DNA of 6,767 nt. Source: an uncultured Clostridia bacterium. GTDB lineage: Bacteria > Bacillota > Clostridia > TANB77 > CAG-508. The notes under the pieces were generated by a model. The model was not told the DNA's origin. It did no database searches and saw nothing but the letters and a program-made list of their open reading frames with translations. The stretch covers positions 1 to 6,767 of the forward strand of contig CALXSO010000091.1 of assembly GCA_944391155.1 (NCBI GenBank), written 5' to 3'. Both the position numbers and the translations under genes were made by a program. Positions 1-5,590 of this stretch are shown in pieces (the first letter of the stretch is position 1; each line of letters opens with the position of its first letter).

Positions 1-140
1 TGAAAAATCAATATAATCCAGACAATTTATTTAAGAATAAGAAGCAGGTTAGTCAAAATAAAAATGACTCCACTGCACTGGTTAAATATAAAGAAAATAT
101 TATACAAAAAATACTAAGATTTCTACATATAAAATTCTAA
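1..140 (+). CDS. Small basic protein of unknown function, 5' end at or beyond the window edge
   Basis: The frame that starts at base 3 is open for 45 codons and stops at TAA 138-140. Bases 1-2 are TG, so the codon just before could be ATG with its A outside the window, giving a 46-residue protein. The gene may equally extend further left. The first half is polar, rich in Asn, Lys and Gln (KNQYNPDN...). The second half, from about residue 24 (ALVKYKENIIQKILRF...), looks like a basic amphipathic helix ending in HIKF. There is no membrane segment or known domain. The part KYKENIIQKI resembles the N-terminus of the 665-residue hydrolase encoded at 465-2462 (KLKDNLLKLI). A strong terminator follows at 231-271. 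I do not recognise the family. That it is a real gene is inferred from the open frame, its composition and the terminator downstream. Confidence 0.5.
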   Translation, partial: KNQYNPDNLFKNKKQVSQNKNDSTALVKYKENIIQKILRFLHIKF

Positions 141-173
141 TGTAATCAACTATGCTGAAAAGGAAAGGAAAAA

Positions 174-253
174 ATGAATAATAGTTTAATAAAAAAACTG
201 GATTCATTGATACAATGAAAGAATGGTTAAAAATTAAGGAGCTTGTAATATAA
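174..253 (+). CDS. Possible tiny or decayed ORF with an A7 run
   Basis: ATG 174-176 follows a good purine-rich ribosome site (AAGGAAAGGA at 160-169). In the zero frame the peptide is only 14 residues (MNNSLIKKLDSLIQ, stop 216-218). A run of seven A (191-197) sits in frame as A AAA AAA. A -1 shift there opens a frame to TAA 251-253 and gives a 26-residue peptide ending TGFIDTMKEWLKIKELVI. The end of that frame runs into the terminator stem. This could be a leftover of a gene broken by a homopolymer change, a slippage-expressed peptide, or chance. No function can be assigned. Confidence 0.2.
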
Positions 254-271
254 GCTCCTTAATTTGTTTTT
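231..271 (+). terminator. Strong Rho-independent terminator, plus strand
   Basis: A perfect 14-bp stem, AAATTAAGGAGCTT (231-244) with AAGCTCCTTAATTT (252-265), has a 7-nt loop (GTAATAT) and is followed by GTTTTTT. It ends transcription of the small plus-strand gene(s) at the left edge. Confidence 0.85.
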
Positions 272-272
272 T

Positions 273-292
273 GGCTATTTTAAGCCTTTTTT
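273..292 (+). terminator. Possible second terminator in tandem
   Basis: GGCT (273-276) pairs with AGCC (283-286) across ATTTTA, followed at once by TTTTTT (287-292). The stem is only 4 bp, so by itself it is weak. It lies right behind the strong terminator and may act as a backup. Confidence 0.35.
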
Positions 293-381
293 CTTTTCTC
301 AAACTTTTTCAAAATTTGTGTTACTGCATTCAAAATTACATTCAGAAAAAATGATTTAAATGCAATAATTGCGTTCAATAA

Positions 382-403
382 AAAAGAGGTAAATTCCTCT
401 TTT
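382..403 (-). terminator. Terminator of the zincin/hydrolase gene (bidirectional)
   Basis: AAAAGAGG (382-389) pairs with CCTCTTTT (396-403) around a 6-nt loop. Read on the minus strand the stem ends in CCTCTTTTTTATTG, a good U tail, about 60 nt after the stop codon of the 665-residue gene. On the plus strand it is followed by AATTTTTTATTT, so it can also stop transcription from the left. Confidence 0.75.
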
Positions 404-464
404 AATTTTTTATTTAATTTAATGTTTGCAGAAAATGTAATCTTAAAATATTTCAGTCTTAATT

Positions 465-2462
465 TTAATCTTTCAAAATTTCATTATTTTCTTTTTTCAT
501 ACTATTTTGTCTTTGTAACATATTTCTGAATGATGAACTAATTATTTGTCTTTGTTCATCATGAATACCCTTTATGTTTTTATAATTTGGATTATTTTTC
601 ATAAGTTCTATAGCTTCTTTATTATTATGTGTTCTATTAGGTATAATTCTATGACTTATATTAATTCCCATATTTTTTAGAATACTTACTGTTTTTTCAG
701 CTCTCTCAAACATATCTTGACCTAAATTTTTTCTTTGAACTCTGCCCACATCTGATGGAACACTTCTGGTAAAATAACTCATATCATGCATAGGTGCTAA
801 ATTTCCATCTTCATCAGTTCTAGTTAAAGATTTTATTTCACACTCTAAACTGCCAACATAATAATCAAATGTAATTTTTCTATATTCTTCTATATTAAAA
901 CTTTTCCCAAATAATTCTTTAAAGTTTTTAATTCCTAGTGGATAATCTAAATCTGCATTTGGAATAGGGATACTTCCACTTGACCCACCTATACATGCAG
1001 TATCAATAAGTTCAGGATGAATTAGAGAAAATCTTTGAGCGAAGCAACTAGAGGATGAATAGCCATTTAAAAATATCTTATCATTTACTTTTGTGCTATA
1101 TACTTCATTCATAATTTCTTTTGCTTTATCTATTGCTTCTACAATATCTAAATCTGGCCTTTTTCCGTTTTCAAAGCATTCTGTTGACAATTGTTGATAA
1201 TATGGTTCAGTTGGTGATTCACTTAGTAATATTGGTATTAAAATGGGATTGCTTCCGTTAAAAATATCATTTAGTTCTCTTCCTGTATCCAATGCTTGTT
1301 TTAGTAATAATTCTTTATTATTAGTTTCTAAATTATTTGATTCCATTACTAATGTTTGTCCATTTTCTAAATGAGATGGTGTAATTAATATAAAAGGAAT
1401 TTTAGATTCTAAATTAATGTGCACATTTTGGTTACCTATTGATACCTTAAAATTTTTTTCTTCTCTTGACTTTTCTAATATTTCTTGTAATTTTTTTTGT
1501 AGCAATATTTGATTACTAGTATTTTTAGCATTACTAACTATATCAGACATAATAAATTGCATTTTTAATTTATTCTTTAAGTCAATTCCAAAAGATTTAC
1601 TACAAGAAATGGTATCATTAGATTCTATACCTTTCATTAGTTTAAGTAATTCACTAGTTCTTGTCTTCTTATATAATTTCATATATTCAGATGAATATAT
1701 TTGTGCTAATATATATCTTAAATCCAGTTTTTTATTACCAGCACCATTATTAAAAGATTTAATGTTATCCTTTCTTGAAAGAAATGTTGACACCTGTCTA
1801 TTTCTAACATCTTGTATTAAGATATTTCTAACAATACCATACTTCTGTATATCTCCATCATTTAAATTTAATAAATACTCATCTAACATTCTTTCCATAC
1901 ATTGTGGTGCAATTTCTCCAAAAATTTTTCTTGCCTCGGTATCTCCATTGCTTAAGTCAAAAGTATGAGTTACCTCATGAACGATATTATATAAATCTCT
2001 TAAATCACCTCTTATAGGACAATATACTTCACTAAAATTACTAACTTCTGCTTCTCTTGGATTTCCATTTCTATCTAATGATTGACCATAATTTTCAAAA
2101 ACCAACTTGAACTGACTATCCTCACCAGATAATATTCGATTAGCTTTTTCTGATAACTCTGTACCTAAACTTGCAAAAAATTGTTTTGCTATTGAAATAG
2201 TCTGATTTTCAGACAGTTTACTAGCCAATGGCAGATTATAAATATATTTTTCAGTACCTAATTTTTTGCCATATAAACTATCTAGCTGTACTATATTAAG
2301 CCCATTATTTATTTCTCTTTCAAAGTCTTTAATTATTCCACCACTTCTAATTTCATTTAATAACTTTTCACTTTGAGTTGGTGGAAGTGATTCTATCTTA
2401 TTATTTTTTTTATTAAATATTTTATTTATTAACTTTAATAAATTATCTTTTAATTTAGACAT
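465..2462 (-). CDS. Two-domain enzyme: HExxH zincin-like domain fused to an alpha/beta hydrolase
   Basis: The protein has 665 residues. Start: ATG at 2462-2460 preceded by GAAAGGA (2470-2476), 7-nt spacing. Residues 1-20 form a basic amphipathic helix with no hydrophobic signal peptide. Around residues 60-260 lies a metallopeptidase-like domain: HEVTH at 162-166 (two His zinc ligands and the catalytic Glu) and E183 in EIAPQCMER, 17 residues later. That segment resembles the third-ligand segment of M3 peptidases (EAPSQMLE). Residues 260-340 are mostly helical linker. Residues 350-620 look like an alpha/beta hydrolase of the esterase/PHB-depolymerase type. The nucleophile elbow is GYSSS (467-471, S469 as nucleophile), the likely acid is E540 in YYVGSLE, and the likely His is H612 in NRTHNN. 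Family knowledge predicts peptide and ester (or related) bond hydrolysis; the substrates are unknown. The gene is monocistronic with its own promoter and terminator. The fold calls rest on motifs. That both sites are active is inferred. Confidence 0.75.
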   Translation of the reverse strand: MSKLKDNLLKLINKIFNKKNNKIESLPPTQSEKLLNEIRSGGIIKDFEREINNGLNIVQLDSLYGKKLGTEKYIYNLPLASKLSENQTISIAKQFFASLGTELSEKANRILSGEDSQFKLVFENYGQSLDRNGNPREAEVSNFSEVYCPIRGDLRDLYNIVHEVTHTFDLSNGDTEARKIFGEIAPQCMERMLDEYLLNLNDGDIQKYGIVRNILIQDVRNRQVSTFLSRKDNIKSFNNGAGNKKLDLRYILAQIYSSEYMKLYKKTRTSELLKLMKGIESNDTISCSKSFGIDLKNKLKMQFIMSDIVSNAKNTSNQILLQKKLQEILEKSREEKNFKVSIGNQNVHINLESKIPFILITPSHLENGQTLVMESNNLETNNKELLLKQALDTGRELNDIFNGSNPILIPILLSESPTEPYYQQLSTECFENGKRPDLDIVEAIDKAKEIMNEVYSTKVNDKIFLNGYSSSSCFAQRFSLIHPELIDTACIGGSSGSIPIPNADLDYPLGIKNFKELFGKSFNIEEYRKITFDYYVGSLECEIKSLTRTDEDGNLAPMHDMSYFTRSVPSDVGRVQRKNLGQDMFERAEKTVSILKNMGINISHRIIPNRTHNNKEAIELMKNNPNYKNIKGIHDEQRQIISSSFRNMLQRQNSMKKENNEILKD

Positions 2463-2493
2463 AAAAGATTCCTTTCACTTATTAATTTTTTAA

Positions 2494-2537
2494 TAAAATT
2501 CTATATTTTCACTAAAATTCTATATTTTCACTAAAAT
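2494..2537. repeat. 19-bp tandem repeat, 2.3 copies
   Basis: TAAAATTCTATATTTTCAC occurs at 2494-2512 and again without a gap at 2513-2531; a third copy begins TAAAAT at 2532-2537. The repeat spans the probable transcription start and 5' leader of the minus-strand hydrolase gene. On the minus strand each unit carries TATAGAAT, a -10-like string. Confidence 0.9.
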
Positions 2538-2564
2538 CTTATCATAAGAAGTTAATAAAAACAA
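2536..2564 (-). promoter_or_regulatory. Probable sigma-A promoter of the zincin/hydrolase gene
   Basis: On the minus strand TTGTTT (2559-2564) and TAAGAT (2536-2541) are 17 bp apart, and the -10 is preceded by TGA (extended -10). Transcription would begin near 2529, leaving a leader of about 65 nt that consists mostly of the 19-bp tandem repeat. The match is moderate in this AT-rich setting. Confidence 0.5.
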
Positions 2565-3003
2565 GATTTTGAATCCATACTATTATCAAGAAAAAAGCGA
2601 GCTATATCAATAATATTAAAAAATAACATTACTCTCTGACATGCAAAATACTTCACATAAAGTCAATATAAAGACAGAAAAACCTATATAAAAGCGAATT
2701 ATATTAGTTAAGCTCATATAAGACATAAAAAACTCTTATTCCGATACACAAAAAAACTATATAAAATAAATAAAAATTCAGAGTAAAATAAAAAAAGAAC
2801 TAGATTACTTATCAAAGGAGAAATCTAGTTCAATAAACAAAAAATAAATCAAAACTATATAAATATATGATTTGATAAAGAAATTTTAGCAAAAAAAAAA
2901 TAGCAAGTCAAGTAAAAACGCAAAAAAAACATAAAATATGCATATATTCTGTTGATTATCAATTTATATTTTTACTATTTTGTGAATAACTTGTATTTAG
3001 GGA
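2565..3003. other. Long AT-rich intergenic region without a gene
   Basis: No open frame with a ribosome binding site is seen on either strand. Contents: an imperfect repeat (AAAAGCGAGCTATATCA near 2593 and AAAAGCGAATTATATTA near 2691), the minus-strand terminator listed separately at 2785-2831, and a run of ten A near 2890. The rest is A-rich filler on the plus strand. Confidence 0.6.
2785..2831 (-). terminator. Minus-strand terminator with no gene upstream
   Basis: GAACTAGATT (2797-2806) and AATCTAGTTC (2822-2831) form a perfect 10-bp stem with a 15-nt loop. On the minus strand it is followed by TTTTTTTATTTT (2785-2796), a classic U tail. On the plus strand there is no U tail. No minus-strand coding region lies between it and apeA, so it may end an untranslated RNA that starts somewhere in 2832-3200, or it is left over from a lost gene. 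Confidence 0.7.
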
Positions 3004-3030
3004 TGAGTAGTAACTATATTTGGTTACTAC
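3004..3030. repeat. 27-bp palindromic repeat, copy 1
   Basis: The element starts TGA and continues as GTAGTAAC (3007-3014), TATATTTG, GTTACTAC (3023-3030), an 8-bp inverted repeat around an 8-bp centre. It is identical over 27 bp to the copy at 3067-3093. Start-to-start distance is 63 bp. It could be an operator for a dimeric regulator or an RNA hairpin. Confidence 0.9.
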
Positions 3031-3066
3031 AATATTGCTATGGAGACGAAGTTGCTACCTGGAAGC

Positions 3067-3093
3067 TGAGTAGTAACTATATTTGGTTACTAC
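3067..3093. repeat. 27-bp palindromic repeat, copy 2
   Basis: Exact second copy: arms GTAGTAAC 3070-3077 and GTTACTAC 3086-3093. The 36 bp between the copies (3031-3066) are clearly richer in G+C than the flanks and contain a one-mismatch half site, GTTGCTAC, at 3051-3058. The copy ends 65 bp before the -35 of the apeA promoter. Confidence 0.9.
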
Positions 3094-3157
3094 TACGAAA
3101 ACACAAAATTGATACAATAAAATCGATTAAAATAAAAAGAATAAATAAAAAAAACAG

Positions 3158-3186
3158 TGGAAAAATAAAAAAAATAGTGATATACT
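3158..3186 (+). promoter_or_regulatory. Probable sigma-A promoter of apeA
   Basis: TGGAAA (3158-3163), a 17-bp spacer and TATACT (3181-3186) preceded by TGA give a -35 with four consensus bases and an extended -10. The start would be near 3193, so the leader is about 20 nt and contains only the ribosome site GGGAGG (3200-3205). The palindromic repeats are then upstream of the transcript, not in it. Confidence 0.6.
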
Positions 3187-3211
3187 AACAAAAAAACAAG
3201 GGAGGTAAAAA

Positions 3212-4618
3212 ATGGAAGAAGAACTAAAGCAAAAACTATTTGCCAAAAAAGAAAATGGCTGGAAAACAGTTGATACAAGAAAAAAAGAAGAAATATTCAA
3301 AGTATCAGAAAAATACATGAATTTTTTAAATCAAAGTAAAACTGAAAGAGAATTTATCAAGGAGGCAAGAAAATTAGCAGACGCCAATGGATTCAAAGAT
3401 ATAATAGAATTTAGCACATTAAAACCAGGAGACAAAATATATTTCGTAAATAGAGAAAAAAGTATGTATCTAGCGATAATAGGAGAAGAATCAATAGAAA
3501 ATGGAATGCATATAATAGGATCACATGTTGATTCACCTAGACTAGACTTAAAACCAAATCCACTATATGAAGACACAGAACTTGCATATTTAAAAACACA
3601 TTATTATGGTGGAATAAAAAAATATCAATGGACAACAATTCCATTAAGCATACATGGAGTAATAGTAAAAACAAATGGAGAAAAAATTGAAATAAACATA
3701 GGAGAAAAAGAAACAGATCCAATATTTACAATCACAGATTTATTACCACATTTAGCAGATGATCAAATGAATAAGAAATTAAAGAACGGAATAGATGGAG
3801 AAGACTTAAACTTATTAATAGGAAGTATACCATATACAAGCACAGAAACAGAAAAAATATCAGAAAAAGTAAAACTTAACATATTGAACATATTAAACCA
3901 AAAATATGGAATAACAGAAGCAGATTTAACAAGTGCAGAATTAGAATTAGTACCAGCATTCAAAGCAAGAAGTCTAGGGTTTGATGAAAGCATGGTTGCA
4001 GCTTATGGACAAGACGATAAAGTATGTGCATATACTTCACTTGCAGCAATGATGGAATTAGAAACAGTAAAAAATACAGCAGTATGCATTTTATCAGACA
4101 AAGAAGAAATAGGAAGTATGGGAAATACAGGAATGGAATCACATATGTTTGATTTCTTCATATCAGAAATATTAAACAAATTACAAATAAATAGACCAAA
4201 TCTATTAGAAAAAGTATTTTGTTTTTCAAAAATGTTATCATCAGATGTAGATGCAGGATTTGATCCAATATATGCATCAGTATCAGACAAAATAAATGCA
4301 GGATATATAGGAAAAGGTATAAGCCTAAACAAATATACTGGGGCAAGAGGAAAATCAGGAGCATCAGATGCAAATGCAGAATATGTTGCATGGGTAAGAA
4401 ATGTACTAGAAAAAAATGATATAAAATATCAAATAGCAGAACTTGGAAAAGTAGACATAGGAGGAGGAGGAACAATAGCATACATTCTTGCAAATAAAGG
4501 TGTAGATGTAATAGATTGTGGAGTTCCTGTACTTTCAATGCATGCACCATATGAAGTAACAAGTAAATACGATATTTATTCAGCATTTAATACGTATAAA
4601 GCATTTTGGAAAGAATAA
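3212..4618 (+). CDS. apeA: M18 family zinc aminopeptidase
   Basis: The protein has 468 residues, the usual length for bacterial M18 enzymes (aspartyl aminopeptidase / yeast aminopeptidase I family). These cytoplasmic, usually oligomeric di-zinc enzymes remove N-terminal residues from peptides during protein turnover. Visible motifs in order: SHVDSPRLDLKP (104-115; H105 zinc ligand, D107), YGGIKKYQW (132-140), GQDDKVC (266-272; bridging Asp), SDKEEIGS (295-302; catalytic E298 and ligand E299), SSDVDAG (343-349; D345 ligand) and SMHAPYEVTSKYDIYSAF (442-459; H444 ligand). All metal and catalytic positions are present, so it should be active. Start: ATG after AAGGGAGG with 6-nt spacing. It has its own promoter and terminator. 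Third positions are mostly A (AAA, ATA, GGA, GCA). The symbol apeA follows usage in clostridia; substrate preference (acidic versus neutral residues) cannot be read from the sequence. Confidence 0.95.
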   Translation: MEEELKQKLFAKKENGWKTVDTRKKEEIFKVSEKYMNFLNQSKTEREFIKEARKLADANGFKDIIEFSTLKPGDKIYFVNREKSMYLAIIGEESIENGMHIIGSHVDSPRLDLKPNPLYEDTELAYLKTHYYGGIKKYQWTTIPLSIHGVIVKTNGEKIEINIGEKETDPIFTITDLLPHLADDQMNKKLKNGIDGEDLNLLIGSIPYTSTETEKISEKVKLNILNILNQKYGITEADLTSAELELVPAFKARSLGFDESMVAAYGQDDKVCAYTSLAAMMELETVKNTAVCILSDKEEIGSMGNTGMESHMFDFFISEILNKLQINRPNLLEKVFCFSKMLSSDVDAGFDPIYASVSDKINAGYIGKGISLNKYTGARGKSGASDANAEYVAWVRNVLEKNDIKYQIAELGKVDIGGGGTIAYILANKGVDVIDCGVPVLSMHAPYEVTSKYDIYSAFNTYKAFWKE

Positions 4619-4624
4619 AAAAAT

Positions 4625-4697
4625 AAAATTTAGTACAGTATAATAGTTAATCCATAGAATATAGATTTAGAAAATATACTTTGTACTAAATTTTTTA
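4625..4697 (+). terminator. Long hairpin terminator of apeA (bidirectional)
   Basis: AAAATTTAGTAC (4625-4636) pairs with GTACTAAATTTT (4683-4694), and AGTATA (4637-4642) continues with TATACT (4675-4680) past a 2-nt bulge. The loop is about 32 nt, and the outer stem runs into TTTTTTA. The hairpin begins 6 nt after the apeA stop. On the minus strand the tail is ATTTTTTTATT, so it can also stop readthrough from the XRE gene. Confidence 0.8.
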
Positions 4698-4751
4698 TTG
4701 TATAGGAAAATCAAATTTTATCTTGACCCTATATGGATTTTCCGTATACAA
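4698..4751. other. Long imperfect hairpin between apeA and the XRE gene
   Basis: TTGTATAGGAAAATC (4698-4712) pairs with GATTTTCCGTATACAA (4736-4751) over 15 bp with one bulged G (4744), around a 23-nt loop. It directly abuts the apeA terminator on the left and the next hairpin on the right. It has no U tail of its own. It may be a structured RNA domain, or DNA inverted repeats around the promoter-like element at 4723-4750. Confidence 0.65.
4723..4750 (+). promoter_or_regulatory. Promoter-like element, possible small RNA start
   Basis: TTGACC (4723-4728; five of six consensus bases), a 16-bp spacer and TATACA (4745-4750; four of six). A transcript would start near 4757 and run into the hairpin at 4753-4815, ending at its TATTTT tail after roughly 60 nt. 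It would be antisense to the 3' end of the XRE message. This is a prediction from sequence only. Confidence 0.35.
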
Positions 4752-4752
4752 A

Positions 4753-4815
4753 AAGAAAGGTTACCGATAAAAAGACCAACGTGAACCTCGTTTATGTAGC
4801 TTCGATACCTTTCTT
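4753..4815 (-). terminator. Large-loop terminator of the XRE gene
   Basis: AAGAAAGGT (4753-4761) pairs with ACCTTTCTT (4807-4815). Read on the minus strand it begins 10 nt after the XRE stop codon and ends in ACCTTTCTTTTTGT, a U tail. The 45-nt loop is richer in G+C than its surroundings and can fold further: AACG (4778-4781) with CGTT (4789-4792), and CGA (4765-4767) with TCG (4802-4804). On the plus strand it also has a short U-rich tail (TATTTT), so it could be the body of a small RNA. Confidence 0.6.
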
Positions 4816-4824
4816 ATTTTAAAA

Positions 4825-5166
4825 TTAATTTAATTTTTTTAATGAATCAATTAAAGAAAGTAAAAAATCAATTTTATCCTTTGACAATTCACTTATCTTA
4901 GAAGATAAGAACAATTGTAACTTAATATCATCATTTTTAATCAAATCATAAAATGCAACATTAGGAACTATGCCAAGCAAATTCATTGCATTAATTAAAG
5001 TCTCTAATTTAACACCACCACTACCATTTTCTATTCTAGAAATATATTTCACAGAAATATCTAATTCTTCAGCCAATTCTTCTTGAGTTAAATGATTTTT
5101 TAAACGATATTCTTTAATTTTCTTACCGATAGCAGAATAAATTTCTGGTTTTGTAATTGAACTCAT
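4825..5166 (-). CDS. XRE-family helix-turn-helix transcriptional regulator
   Basis: The protein has 113 residues. A Cro/C1-type HTH spans about residues 14-67: IGKKIKEYRLKNHLTQEELAEELDI, with recognition helix SVKYISRIENG (38-48), then LETLINAMNLLGI. The remaining 45 residues (NDDIKLQLFLSSKISELSKDKI...) are helical, probably for dimerisation, with no sensor or peptidase domain. It should bind DNA as a dimer in the cytoplasm. Start: ATG at 5166-5164 after a perfect AGGAGG (5175-5180), 8-nt spacing. It is convergent with apeA and stands alone; no toxin or partner gene is adjacent, so a toxin-antitoxin role is not supported. The repeats and palindrome upstream (5239-5294) are candidate sites for self-regulation (inference). 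The targets are unknown. Confidence 0.9.
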   Translation of the reverse strand: MSSITKPEIYSAIGKKIKEYRLKNHLTQEELAEELDISVKYISRIENGSGGVKLETLINAMNLLGIVPNVAFYDLIKNDDIKLQLFLSSKISELSKDKIDFLLSLIDSLKKLN

Positions 5167-5195
5167 AATAACAACCTCCTAATATTAATAAAATA

Positions 5196-5204
5196 AGTAT
5201 AACA
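5196..5204 (-). promoter_or_regulatory. Probable extended -10 promoter of the XRE gene
   Basis: On the minus strand TGT-TATACT (-10 at 5196-5201) gives an extended -10 with five of six consensus bases. No good -35 is found 16-18 bp upstream, which suggests dependence on the TGn element or on an activator. The leader would be short, about 25 nt. Confidence 0.5.
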
Positions 5205-5238
5205 ATTAATAAGATAACACACCACCAACTTTAAATTA

Positions 5239-5294
5239 GACAAAAAAACAAAAAAAGATACTCGAAATGACAAATTTCGACAAAAAAAGACAAA
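5239..5294 (-). repeat. Phased TTTGTC direct repeats with a palindrome
   Basis: GACAAA on the plus strand (TTTGTC on the minus) starts at 5239, 5269, 5279 and 5289, that is spacings of 30, 10 and 10 bp. Within this array TCGAAAT (5262-5268) and ATTTCGA (5274-5280) form a perfect 7-bp inverted repeat around GACAA. The array sits 40-95 bp upstream of the XRE -10. TTCGACA at 5276-5282 also matches the Spo0A box TGTCGAA on the minus strand. Confidence 0.6.
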
Positions 5295-5590
5295 ACAAAA
5301 TATGGAATAGCAAACTAATAATTATATAAAAGGCAAAAATTTCATACAAAATAAATACAATTAATAGTTAAATATAGCTAATTTTTAATTATAAAACATT
5401 AAAATACAAAATATATATTTTTAGTTTTAATAAAAGAATATAAAAATATACTTAAAGTTAAAAAGTTTAAATTTCTTTCTAAACAAAGTTTTATTTTCGC
5501 TTTATTTTGAGAATAAAAAAATTTATTATAAAATAAAAAATCATTAGATTTAACATATAAAAACATCATAAAAATAAAAAAGTTTAGTTA
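5295..5590. other. Extremely AT-rich gap, no gene seen
   Basis: This stretch is nearly all A and T with runs of AAAAATA-type sequence. No frame with a ribosome site, no convincing hairpin apart from random A/T pairing, and no RNA gene could be supported. The only relatively G+C-containing string is TTTTCGCTTTATTTTGAG near 5495. Confidence 0.6.

Noticed and set aside
1609..1968. 119-codon plus-strand frame
   Set aside because: It lies wholly inside the hydrolase gene on the opposite strand, has no ribosome site, and its composition is that of an antisense shadow.
2641..2691. Short plus-strand ORF of 16 codons starting at ATG 2641
   Set aside because: There is no ribosome site, and it is too short to separate from chance in this sequence.
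3004..3093. Minimal CRISPR array: 27-bp repeat, 36-bp G+C-richer spacer, 27-bp repeat
   Set aside because: Only two repeats, no cas gene nearby, the repeat is nearly a full palindrome unlike usual repeats, and the spacer contains a one-mismatch copy of the repeat arm (GTTGCTAC). Paired operators or hairpins fit better. A search for further copies and for protospacers would settle it.
2952..3188. Plus-strand frame of 78 codons (61 from ATG 3003) with SSNYIWLL twice, ending 24 nt before apeA
   Set aside because: No ribosome binding site before either start; the in-frame repeat follows simply from the 63-bp period; the Lys/Ile-rich tail is what A-rich intergenic DNA encodes; and it runs through the apeA promoter.
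4158..4586. 142-codon Leu/His-rich minus-strand frame, and similar frames at 3331-3576, 3763-3993 and 4003-4332
   Set aside because: They are antisense to conserved M18 motifs of apeA; the Leu and Ser bias reflects the A-ending codons of the real gene.
4825..5166. Antitoxin of a toxin-antitoxin pair
   Set aside because: The XRE gene has its own promoter and terminator and no small partner gene upstream or downstream.
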